Below are positions 8,996 to 16,706 of a stretch of 64,000 nucleotides of DNA, one piece after another. Both the position numbers and the translations under genes were made by a program. Below the pieces are notes generated by a model that ran no database searches, had not been told where the DNA came from, and saw only the letters and a program-made list of their open reading frames with translations. This stretch comes from Actinomycetes bacterium (lineage in GTDB: Bacteria > Actinomycetota > Actinomycetes > Actinomycetales > Microbacteriaceae), in NCBI GenBank assembly GCA_029777095.1, contig JAKOTS010000095.1, positions 1-64,000 of the forward strand, written 5' to 3'. How positions within the stretch are numbered: position 1 is the first letter of the stretch; each line of letters opens with the position of its first letter.

Positions 8996-11389
8996 GTGAC
9001 GCTACGTCGCCTGCTGCACGTCGCGATGCCGCTTCCCGACGAGCCGCTCGACTCATGGGTTGAGTTCATGGCGCATGACTATGGGGCGACCGTCGGAGAG
9101 ATGGCGCGGGCGCTTGGCCTCATAGACGCCGACGGTGTCCCGAAGGCAACCCCGCAGTCCGCGCGAGCCTGGTCCACCTCGCTCCAACCGCAGCAGCTCG
9201 CCAACCTCGAGCTGACGACCGGTCGGCCCGCCGACGAGTACCTGGCGATGACTCGGACAACCTTCGCCGCGAACGCCATCCGCGCCACACCGCAGGGGAG
9301 GATCAGCGCTTCGTGTCCGAGCACCGGAGTCGCCGCGCGGTACTGTCCCGACTGCCTCGCCGATTCGGGCGGCCGGTGGCGGCTGTCGTGGCAGTTCCCC
9401 TTCGGTTTCGCCTGTCTGCGCCACAAGCGACTCCTCGTCGATCTGTGCCCAGGATGCCGACAGCCGCCGCGCCTCATCGGCCACCCGATCACCCTCGTGC
9501 CGAACCCCGGGCACTGCCACAACAGGCCGTCGGTCGGATCCCCGTCCATACGTGAACGCTGCGGTGCCGATCTGACGGCGAGCGAGGAGTTCGTTGCCGC
9601 AGGCGATGTGACGCGCGAGGCGCAGCGGATGATGCTCCGCGTGGTTGCGGCCGGATCGAGCGAGTTCGGCATCTACTCAGAATCTCGGCCCAGCACGATC
9701 CAAGTCTTCTCCGACATGCTCCTTCTGTCGCGCGCAGGGCGACAGGCGCTCGTCGACGGAGATCGATTCGACTGGGTGCCGGTCGAAGCGATGGACGTCA
9801 GCGCGATCACGTCACACGCGAGCACAGGGAAGGTCGGCCTGCGGCCGAACACCGCGCGCGAGGTCGCGCTCGGAAACACGATCGCGTTCGAGGCGCTGAA
9901 GTCGGGTGAACGCATCACCGACCTCCTTCGCGGGCGCGTCAGCGTCCACACCGCGCTCGATCACCACTCCCCACCGCTCCGGGACCACGTGAGCCACGCG
10001 CTCGGGCGCACGCGACGGCCCACGGCCACTCTCCAAGCGATGAAGGCGTCGAGCACCGACCCAGCCGGCCGTGCCGCCAAGATCCCGGCTGTGCTCTGGC
10101 CCGAGTGGACGGCTCATCTCGCGCCACGACGACTCGACGCCGAGATCGCCGGCGGAGCACTGTCCGCAGCAATCGTCTTCGCCGGAACGCGCCTCACGCA
10201 CGGGTCCGCGATCAAGCTTCTCGACCCCGACACGAGAGGGCGCCAGGTCAGCCACGTCATGCGCTCACTCGGCCGCAACGCTCCCGAGGCGGACACCGTC
10301 CGAGCGCTCGCACGCCTTGCAGAGTTCCTCGACGAGAACTCGACGCCCATCGACTACGCGCGTCGCCGAGCGATCGACTACTCCGACATCCTGCCCTGCG
10401 ACGAGTGGCACGAGGTCTGCCGGACGGCGAACGTGCTGCCGGGCAGGGATCGGCGATGGCAGATCGCACGCGCGCATCTCTATACTCTGCTCAGCGGCAA
10501 CCGGCTCGCCAGGGCGCCGTTCGCCTCAGCTGCGAGCTTCCCGTCGTTCGTTGAGCTCCAGCAGTTCCGCGCCGGACTGCCTGGAGCTGTGGCGCAGGCG
10601 CTCCAGAGCTCGGCGTCTGGGTTCCTGAGCGCACGGAGAATCGACGAGCCCGTGTCATGGATGCCCGAACTCAGCGTCGCTGGCATCCATGGCGATGTCA
10701 CCGTTCGGGGAGATCACGAGTGGCCGCCGGCTCGGCCCGCGCGCGCCGCGGTGAAGCCGTCTCGCGCGGTCGCTGCCTACTCGTCTGGTCGTTCGGTTGC
10801 AGAGATCGCACTCGATCATGGGGTTGCGAGACAGACCGTGAGCCGTGTGCTCGATGATGCCGGCGTCGAGACTCGCCGCGGTCGGCGACGCGCGGTGATC
10901 GACGTCGACTGGCTGCGACAGCGCTACACGGTCCAGCGGCACACCATCCCGGAGATCGCCGCCGAGGTCGGCGTGACGATGACCACGATCAACCGCCACC
11001 TCGAGGCGGCAGGGATCCCGCGCAGACCTCGCGGCAGCGCGAGCCGCTCGACGGCGATCCGCGTCGACCCCCGCGCGGGCGACTCTTTCTTGCTGCGCCG
11101 GATCCTCGTCGGTCAGGATGCCGCCCAGCGCGCCGAACGGTTCCTCATCGTCGCCGGCCACGACACCATGACGGCTGCCGCAGCCGAACTCGGTGTGACC
11201 CTCAGCATCCTCGCGAGCCAAATGAAGCGCATCGGTGCGGATGCTGGCGGCCCACTCGTCACGCGGGCAGTTCGAGGCCAGCCGCTCACTCTCACCGACC
11301 TCGGCGTCGAGGTCCATCGTGAGCTCAATCGAGTCTTCGCGGTCAGCGAAGCCGAAGGTCCGGCACGTCCGACGGCAGGATCTCAGTGA
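8996..11389 (+). CDS. tniQ: TniQ/TnsD-like target-selection protein with multiple C-terminal HTH modules
   Basis: N-term PLPDEPLDSWVEFMA, zinc-finger ARYCPDCLADSGGRWRLSWQFPFGFACLRHKRLLVDLCPGC; C-term HTHs GRSVAEIALDHGVARQTVSRVL and HTIPEIAAEVGVTMTTINRHL. Confidence 0.88.
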   Translation: MTLRRLLHVAMPLPDEPLDSWVEFMAHDYGATVGEMARALGLIDADGVPKATPQSARAWSTSLQPQQLANLELTTGRPADEYLAMTRTTFAANAIRATPQGRISASCPSTGVAARYCPDCLADSGGRWRLSWQFPFGFACLRHKRLLVDLCPGCRQPPRLIGHPITLVPNPGHCHNRPSVGSPSIRERCGADLTASEEFVAAGDVTREAQRMMLRVVAAGSSEFGIYSESRPSTIQVFSDMLLLSRAGRQALVDGDRFDWVPVEAMDVSAITSHASTGKVGLRPNTAREVALGNTIAFEALKSGERITDLLRGRVSVHTALDHHSPPLRDHVSHALGRTRRPTATLQAMKASSTDPAGRAAKIPAVLWPEWTAHLAPRRLDAEIAGGALSAAIVFAGTRLTHGSAIKLLDPDTRGRQVSHVMRSLGRNAPEADTVRALARLAEFLDENSTPIDYARRRAIDYSDILPCDEWHEVCRTANVLPGRDRRWQIARAHLYTLLSGNRLARAPFASAASFPSFVELQQFRAGLPGAVAQALQSSASGFLSARRIDEPVSWMPELSVAGIHGDVTVRGDHEWPPARPARAAVKPSRAVAAYSSGRSVAEIALDHGVARQTVSRVLDDAGVETRRGRRRAVIDVDWLRQRYTVQRHTIPEIAAEVGVTMTTINRHLEAAGIPRRPRGSASRSTAIRVDPRAGDSFLLRRILVGQDAAQRAERFLIVAGHDTMTAAAAELGVTLSILASQMKRIGADAGGPLVTRAVRGQPLTLTDLGVEVHRELNRVFAVSEAEGPARPTAGSQ

Positions 11390-11627
11390 GTTCGACGCCG
11401 AGCGTCTGCGACATCGCCAGCAGCGTGCGAATCGTCGGGTTCGCCGGCGTCCCCGGCTTCGACTCGCCCTTCTCGTACTTCTGGTACGTGTATCGCGTCA
11501 GCCCCGAACGGTAGGCGACATCCTCCTGGCTGAGCCCAGCCTCAGCGCGCAGCCGGCGGAGGTTGGCGGCCAGCTGGCCGGCATAATCGCTCCAAGCCGT
11601 GTCCTCGGGTCCGGTGCGCTTCGCCAC
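11343..11627 (-). CDS. XRE-family HTH transcriptional regulator
   Basis: LAANLRRLRAEAGLSQEDVAYRSGLTRYTYQKYEKGESKP. Confidence 0.8.
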   Translation of the reverse strand: MAKRTGPEDTAWSDYAGQLAANLRRLRAEAGLSQEDVAYRSGLTRYTYQKYEKGESKPGTPANPTIRTLLAMSQTLGVELTEILPSDVPDLRLR

Positions 11628-11718
11628 CGATCCAGCGTTCCTGTGAACGTATGTCGGTATGGCCTAATCGGTGTGGCGAAGTGATCCAGCGATGCCAGCA
11701 AGGTCAGCGCTGGTGCAG

Positions 11719-12801
11719 TTAGTTCCAAGCTTGCAGAGCGTCCGTTACGGTCGGGGCGCCGCGAACCAGCGACGTGCGCCAGTTGAGCACTCCCTCGTGT
11801 TGCAGGTGGCCGACGACCATCAACGGATGAACGCCAACGCTGTCCGCGACAGCCTCAACCCAGGCTTCACCAATCCGCGCTGGCGCAACGGGAAGACCGT
11901 CTCCGAACGACCAGTGGGCTGCAAGCGAGTTGGCTGCCTCCTCCACGTTGGTTTCGGGCCCGCTGTCGGCGTCCGTCTCATCAACAATTGGCGTCGATCC
12001 AACGTGCCCGAGCAGGACGTGCGCCGCCTCGTGCAGAAGCGTGAAGAAGACCTTGTCGAGCCGTTTGCCGCGCCCGGTGAGTCCGATGACAGGGGTTTCG
12101 TCTACGACAAACGCGCATCCGTCCAACTTGCTCGTCGGGAACGTGTCGATATGAACGAGCTTCACTCCTACGTCGGCGAACTGGGCCGGCAGACTCTCGA
12201 AGTCCCGCGGGGACTTGATTCGCTGTGGCAGGGTGGATGCCAGTTCGCGAAACGAGGTCTCATCGTAGACGCCAGCGGACTTCCTCTCCGCCTTATCGCG
12301 AACACTGACAAACCAGGCCTCCTGCAACTGAGTCATGGGCTCAGTCGCGTTTGACCTTCGAGCGGCAAGCGCGAACCCTGGGCGCTCGTCGAGGGATGAG
12401 ATCTTGTACAACCGCAGGATGTCTTGTTCCTGGCGCTGGGGATCGGTCGGGTGCACCAGGCCGCGCTGCGCGAGCAGTGAGATCGGGAAGTTTGCTCGAA
12501 GGCCGGCCCTCCTGCGCACAGACTCTAGACGCGCAGCCGACTCAGAGTCCGAGCGTTGCTGTGCTAGGTAATAGCCGTCCTGCAGCTGCAACCAGTATTC
12601 GGGCGATGTTCCAAGCGCGGCACCGATCTGCGCTGCCGATTCCCTCGTGATTTCCTTCTTGCCGTTGATGATCTCCGACACGAACTGGACGGGGCGCCCG
12701 AGGATGCCGGCGAACTCCGCCTGGCTCCAACCGCGACTGTTCAGCTCGTCGAGAAGGTGCTCGCCAGCGTGAGCAATATCCTCAACGCGAAACTCATGCA
12801 T
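11719..12801 (-). CDS. higA: HigA-type antitoxin fused to ImmA/IrrE metalloprotease domain
   Basis: HTH LNSRGWSQAEFAGILGRPVQFVSEIINGKKEIT and zinc-protease LLHEAAHVLLGH. Confidence 0.85.
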   Translation of the reverse strand: MHEFRVEDIAHAGEHLLDELNSRGWSQAEFAGILGRPVQFVSEIINGKKEITRESAAQIGAALGTSPEYWLQLQDGYYLAQQRSDSESAARLESVRRRAGLRANFPISLLAQRGLVHPTDPQRQEQDILRLYKISSLDERPGFALAARRSNATEPMTQLQEAWFVSVRDKAERKSAGVYDETSFRELASTLPQRIKSPRDFESLPAQFADVGVKLVHIDTFPTSKLDGCAFVVDETPVIGLTGRGKRLDKVFFTLLHEAAHVLLGHVGSTPIVDETDADSGPETNVEEAANSLAAHWSFGDGLPVAPARIGEAWVEAVADSVGVHPLMVVGHLQHEGVLNWRTSLVRGAPTVTDALQAWN

Positions 12802-13162
12802 TCCGATCTCCTGTCGGCGTCGCGGGCGCTAATCCACGGATGAACACTGTCTGCGGGGGATGATGCGAGAACTCGATCTGAAGCCGGTACCCTCCGGTCA
12901 CCCGCACGGTTCCACCACTCTCACTGCTCGGCACGAAGCCCATCGACGCTAGCGCCAAGACGTCATCAGCCGACACCGCGGCTGCTAGGCCCTGGAGGCG
13001 CATCATCAGCACTCGGCGCACGCCAACGTCCCATGGATACGCGTGATCTGTGCGCCGCTCGCAGAACGCGCGCACCAGATCGTCAGTGAACTCGATGCGC
13101 AACTCGTTCCCGGCCTGTTGTGTGTCTTCATCGTAGCCACATCCTCGGTTGCAATCATACAT
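12794..13162 (-). CDS. HigB/RelE-fold toxin-like protein
   Basis: FTDDLVRAFCERR...VRRVLMMRLQGLAAA...VRVTGGYRLQIEF...QTVFIRGLAPAT; immediately upstream of and overlapping the HigA-ImmA ORF. Confidence 0.65.
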   Translation of the reverse strand: MYDCNRGCGYDEDTQQAGNELRIEFTDDLVRAFCERRTDHAYPWDVGVRRVLMMRLQGLAAAVSADDVLALASMGFVPSSESGGTVRVTGGYRLQIEFSHHPPQTVFIRGLAPATPTGDRNA

Positions 13163-13178
13163 TCACCCTTGGGGTGAA
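13162..13178. promoter_or_regulatory. Perfect inverted repeat TTCACCC-TTG-GGGTGAA, candidate operator in the TA/Pycsar divergent promoter
   Basis: Read directly; overlaps the ATG of the minus-strand toxin-like gene and lies about 60 bp upstream of the cyclase ATG. Confidence 0.6.
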
Positions 13179-13240
13179 GTCTGGATGTATACTGATGAAA
13201 CCGGCGTGACCGACACGCGGGTGAGAGCACTGAGGTTCAC

Positions 13241-14041
13241 ATGCAGTACACGTCACGGTCTTTCGGAGACACGGTCCTGGAGCACTTCGGGGAACGGCGG
13301 CGCCTCTCGAAGGGGCAGGTCTTCGCCCACGAAGCGATGGAGACGCGAAGCGGCACCGCACTGGGGCACCCCGACTTCGAAGATCTAGCGATTGGCCAGA
13401 AGCGTGCGACCTCCATGACTGCGATGTTCATCGACCTCCGCGACTTCACTGGACGCACGTTCTGGGACCCGCAGGACGAGATGGCTGATCTCGCAGATGC
13501 AGTGCTTGCCGGCTTCGTCGAGACCGTCCTTCGTCACGGGGGATACCCGCTCGGGCTGCGAGGAGACGGCCTTTTCGCAGGCTTCGGACCGGGTGATCCG
13601 CAGGTCGGCGCATCATGCGCGCTGGCGGCCAGCGCCTTCGCACTCAACGCGGTGAAGGAGAACCTGAACCCCCGCCTCGAGCAGATGGGCGTGGCGCGCG
13701 TTCAGGCGCGCGCCGGCCTGGACTTCGGGCAGATCACATTCGTGCGTACGGGGTCAGTCGGACACAGCGAGATCAACCCGGTGGGTTTCGCGGCGAACTT
13801 TGCTTCAAAGTGTGAGAAGAAGGCGCTGTCGTGGGAAATCGTGACCGGGGAGAACTTGGCCGGTCTGTTTCCCGACGCGACGCAGTTCACGAAGCTCGAC
13901 CCGCCGAAGACCTACACACGAGATCACGTCACGAAGACCTACCACTTCTACGACTACCGGTGGACGGGAACCCTGGCGCACTCGGAGTCGCTAATCCACG
14001 AGCTCGCTGGCAACTCCGTCTCGTCCGTGACCGTCGGCTGA
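13241..14041 (+). CDS. pycC: Class III nucleotide cyclase, Pycsar PycC-like
   Basis: MFIDLRDFTGRTFW (metal-binding Asp), LGLRGDGLFAGFG, VQARAGLDFGQ; followed by PycTM-like effector; C-terminus ...AGNSVSSVTVG. Confidence 0.82.
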   Translation: MQYTSRSFGDTVLEHFGERRRLSKGQVFAHEAMETRSGTALGHPDFEDLAIGQKRATSMTAMFIDLRDFTGRTFWDPQDEMADLADAVLAGFVETVLRHGGYPLGLRGDGLFAGFGPGDPQVGASCALAASAFALNAVKENLNPRLEQMGVARVQARAGLDFGQITFVRTGSVGHSEINPVGFAANFASKCEKKALSWEIVTGENLAGLFPDATQFTKLDPPKTYTRDHVTKTYHFYDYRWTGTLAHSESLIHELAGNSVSSVTVG

Positions 14042-14051
14042 GGAGGCCAAC

Positions 14052-14663
14052 ATGTCAATCGCATCCCTTCTCAGCCACCACGGAATTCAAACTCCGCGGT
14101 ACGTCACCGTCGATGGGCGGATCGTCTTCGACGGCGTTCACATCTCCGATGCTGGCGTCGCCGTGCATGACCGTCTCGGCCCCGTCACCCCGGTGCAGAC
14201 ACACACTTTCCACGGTGGTGTGGACGCTGGCCAGATCGACGCACCGAACGCCTGGTGGAACGACAGCGCACAGGTCAAGCGTCATCGCGACTCCATGCAT
14301 CGCTCGTTTCCCGGGTTCGAGTACAGTGCGGGGGATGCGACCCACGGGCCTCGCTGGGCCGGGAAGATCGACACCGGCCGCGGACGATTCACGCTCCAGG
14401 TAGAACTCCGTGCGGATCAGGGACTCCCGGCACTTCGGGTGATCGGGCCGAAGCTCGGCGCGTTCTCGTCGGGGCGCTGGGTGCCATCCCCGCACCTCTA
14501 CCTCAGCGGCAACCTTTGCGTGGCCGACCGCAGCGAGTGGGACCCGGTCGTGCACGACGCCGCGATCGCCGTCGCATGGGGCGCCCATTGGCTGGCCGCT
14601 TACACCGAATGGCGCATGAGCCGCCGCTGGCCGATCGATGGAGTCCAGGCACATGCGGCGTAA
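14052..14663 (+). CDS. Prokaryotic E2 (ubiquitin-conjugating)-like protein
   Basis: PSPHLYLSGNLCVADRSEWDPVVHDAAIAVAWGAHWLAAYTEWRMSRRWPIDG resembles the HxYxxGxLC...W...(A/W)..WL..Y..W....WP pattern of prokaryotic E2-like families; candidate catalytic Cys156 (codon 14517-14519). Confidence 0.72.
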   Translation: MSIASLLSHHGIQTPRYVTVDGRIVFDGVHISDAGVAVHDRLGPVTPVQTHTFHGGVDAGQIDAPNAWWNDSAQVKRHRDSMHRSFPGFEYSAGDATHGPRWAGKIDTGRGRFTLQVELRADQGLPALRVIGPKLGAFSSGRWVPSPHLYLSGNLCVADRSEWDPVVHDAAIAVAWGAHWLAAYTEWRMSRRWPIDGVQAHAA

Positions 14664-15195
14664 GAGCGGTCAGATGACTGCATCACCGCCTGACTGGGAG
14701 CAGAGCAAGCTCGCGATTCAGGAGACCGGCGGTTGGATCAAGACCGCGGACGCGAAGGCGACGATCCTTGCAGGATCCTTTGGCCTCAGTCTGACCTTCG
14801 CAGTACCCCGTCTGCTGGAGTCGCTACCGGATGTGATGGCAGTTCCCTTCGCGTTCGGGGTCTGGGCGGTGTTCGCCGTCGTCTTCCTGCTCACCGCGTC
14901 AATCACGGGGTTTAGCATCGTTCGAGCACTCATTCCGCGGATGTCATCGGATCCGACCTCGCCCAACAGGTTCGCTTGGCCTAGCCTGGCGCAGGCATCA
15001 GCCGGCGGTCTTCCGCCGGCTATATCGACAGACGACCAAATCCGTCGTGAAGCCTGGGAGCAGGCAGCATCGCTCGCGCGAGTCGCGGTGACGAAGTTCC
15101 GCTACTTCAAGATCGCGCTTATCAGCTTCTGCATCTGCCTCGGATCGCTGGTCGTGCTTCTCGCAACCCAGACGACTGCCACGGCTCTCGGCTAA
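14638..15195 (+). CDS. pycTM: Pycsar effector-like transmembrane protein (PycTM)
   Basis: ETGGWIKTADAKATILAGSFGLSLTFAV (conserved AD.KA motif), about 2-3 TM segments, C-terminal AVTKFRYFKIALISFCICLGSLVVLL; overlaps end of E2-like ORF (start may be at 14674). Confidence 0.82.
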   Translation: MESRHMRRKSGQMTASPPDWEQSKLAIQETGGWIKTADAKATILAGSFGLSLTFAVPRLLESLPDVMAVPFAFGVWAVFAVVFLLTASITGFSIVRALIPRMSSDPTSPNRFAWPSLAQASAGGLPPAISTDDQIRREAWEQAASLARVAVTKFRYFKIALISFCICLGSLVVLLATQTTATALG

Positions 15196-15300
15196 CCGGG
15201 CCCGGCGCCGCGATGGGATCGTGTTGTCGGGGAGGGGATCGAGAGGTTCTCGCGGCGTCGCGAGAAAGCGCAATGCTCGCTAGGTCAAAGGGGAGTGGCG

Positions 15301-16170
15301 CTATCTCGTTTCGAACAGCGGCAGAATCCGCTCCAGCTTCCCGATCGCCGCTCGCGACTCGTTGCGGAACTGCTCCCCGCGCCCCGCCTCGAAGAGCCGG
15401 TGGCAAACACCGACGAGCCAGAAGCACTGAAACGCCATCGCCGCGACGGCGTCCCGTCGCACATCGCGTCCCGCGGTGACCGGGTATCGCGCCAGCTCGC
15501 GGGCCGCGGTGTCCGCTGACATCACGACCTCGTCGTAGTTTGGGTCCACTGCGAGAAGGGCGACGTCCAACGCGTAGGGTCCGAGCCCCGCGTCCTGCAC
15601 GTCCACCAGGCTGAGCTGGTCGCCTTCAGACACCACGACGTTTCGCGCGTGCAGATCGCCGTGCTGAACCGTCGTCGGCATCGCATCAACGAGTCTCTCG
15701 ATCGCGAGCATCGCGGACCGCCACGCCGGATCGATCCCGGCGGCCGTAGCCTCACGCCACACGCGCGACGGGTGCCGATCGTACCCACTCGGCGGCAGGT
15801 CGACCTGGGCCAGCTGGCCCCTCATCTCGAGCACTCTCTGAAGCTGAGCTTCAGGGACACCGCCCCGATACCGCGTCGCCAGCGTGGACTCGCCGGCGTC
15901 CTCCATGAGCAGCGCCTGGCATGAAGACTCGAGAATACGAGGCGTCCTCACCCCGCCCGCGCGGAACGCTTGGGTCACTCGCACGTGATCGGCGATTACT
16001 CCGCCTGCACCGCCACCCAACACGACGTAGCCGACGAGCGAGCCTTCGGTCCCGCAGAAGCGCACGTAACGCCGGTCGCTGGCGGTGCCCTCGATGACCC
16101 GCTCCGAGCAGCGTCCACCAAGCCGCCCCCGCGCCCAGCACCGCAACTCTGCGAGGCCGGTGCTACTCAC
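15301..16170 (-). CDS. Aminoglycoside-phosphotransferase-fold kinase resembling AmgK-type sugar kinases
   Basis: GTASDRRYVRFCG (P-loop-like DRRY), LLMEDAGE, VQHGDLHARNVVV, LVDVQDAGLGPYALDVALL; GTG start at 16170 overlaps upstream stop. Confidence 0.7.
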   Translation of the reverse strand: MSSTGLAELRCWARGRLGGRCSERVIEGTASDRRYVRFCGTEGSLVGYVVLGGGAGGVIADHVRVTQAFRAGGVRTPRILESSCQALLMEDAGESTLATRYRGGVPEAQLQRVLEMRGQLAQVDLPPSGYDRHPSRVWREATAAGIDPAWRSAMLAIERLVDAMPTTVQHGDLHARNVVVSEGDQLSLVDVQDAGLGPYALDVALLAVDPNYDEVVMSADTAARELARYPVTAGRDVRRDAVAAMAFQCFWLVGVCHRLFEAGRGEQFRNESRAAIGKLERILPLFETR

Positions 16171-16706
16171 CGCTTCCGCCACACCTGCGGCGATTCTCCT
16201 GGGCGGTCTTCCTTGAGGTAGATCGCCGCGCGGTCCTTGAGGTACTCGAAGTATTCGGCGTAGAGCGTGCCCCGCTTCGCGCGCTGCTGCATGATCCACG
16301 GGCTCAACACTGTCCACCCCCGCGTGGCGGCGCCGTAGTAGAGGCCGAGAACGGTCCGCTCATCAACGACGCCCTGTTTCAGCAGGAATCCGAGCGCGTG
16401 GAACTCATTGGCCACCTGACCCATGTCACTCAGTTGCTGCTCGCTCGGGCGCAGCAACTGCTTCGGCTTAAGCGAGTACACCCGCCGGCGCCGCTGGGCG
16501 GCTTCAACGTCGTTCAGTCGCTCGATCAGTGCCAGCGCCACCGCGTCGCGCCGGGCGCGGTTCGCCTCGCGCACCTGGTAGAAGGCGAAGACTGCGGCGA
16601 TGATGACCACGATGGCTTGGATGCCGGTGGCAATGGCCGTCACCATGTTCCACACATCGGGGCTCACGGCAACGGCCGTCTCCTGCACGGGCACTTCAAA
16701 GAACAC
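16167..16706 (-). CDS. Membrane-anchored protein, DUF4760-like
   Basis: One strong TM (WNMVTAIATGIQAIVVIIAAVFAFYQVREANRARRD) then soluble helical region; start uncertain. Confidence 0.5.
   Translation of the reverse strand: MFFEVPVQETAVAVSPDVWNMVTAIATGIQAIVVIIAAVFAFYQVREANRARRDAVALALIERLNDVEAAQRRRRVYSLKPKQLLRPSEQQLSDMGQVANEFHALGFLLKQGVVDERTVLGLYYGAATRGWTVLSPWIMQQRAKRGTLYAEYFEYLKDRAAIYLKEDRPGESPQVWRKR

Noticed and set aside
14052-14663. Treating the middle Pycsar-operon gene as an ordinary hypothetical protein
   Set aside because: The HxYxxGxLC...W...WLxxYxxW...WP pattern is too specific; E2-like fold preferred, though not confirmed by search.
13241-15195. Calling the operon CBASS
   Set aside because: The cyclase has class III (GGDEF-unrelated, FIDLRDFT/LRGDG) motifs rather than the CD-NTase GS...DxD nucleotidyltransferase motif, and the effector carries the Pycsar-type AD.KA motif.
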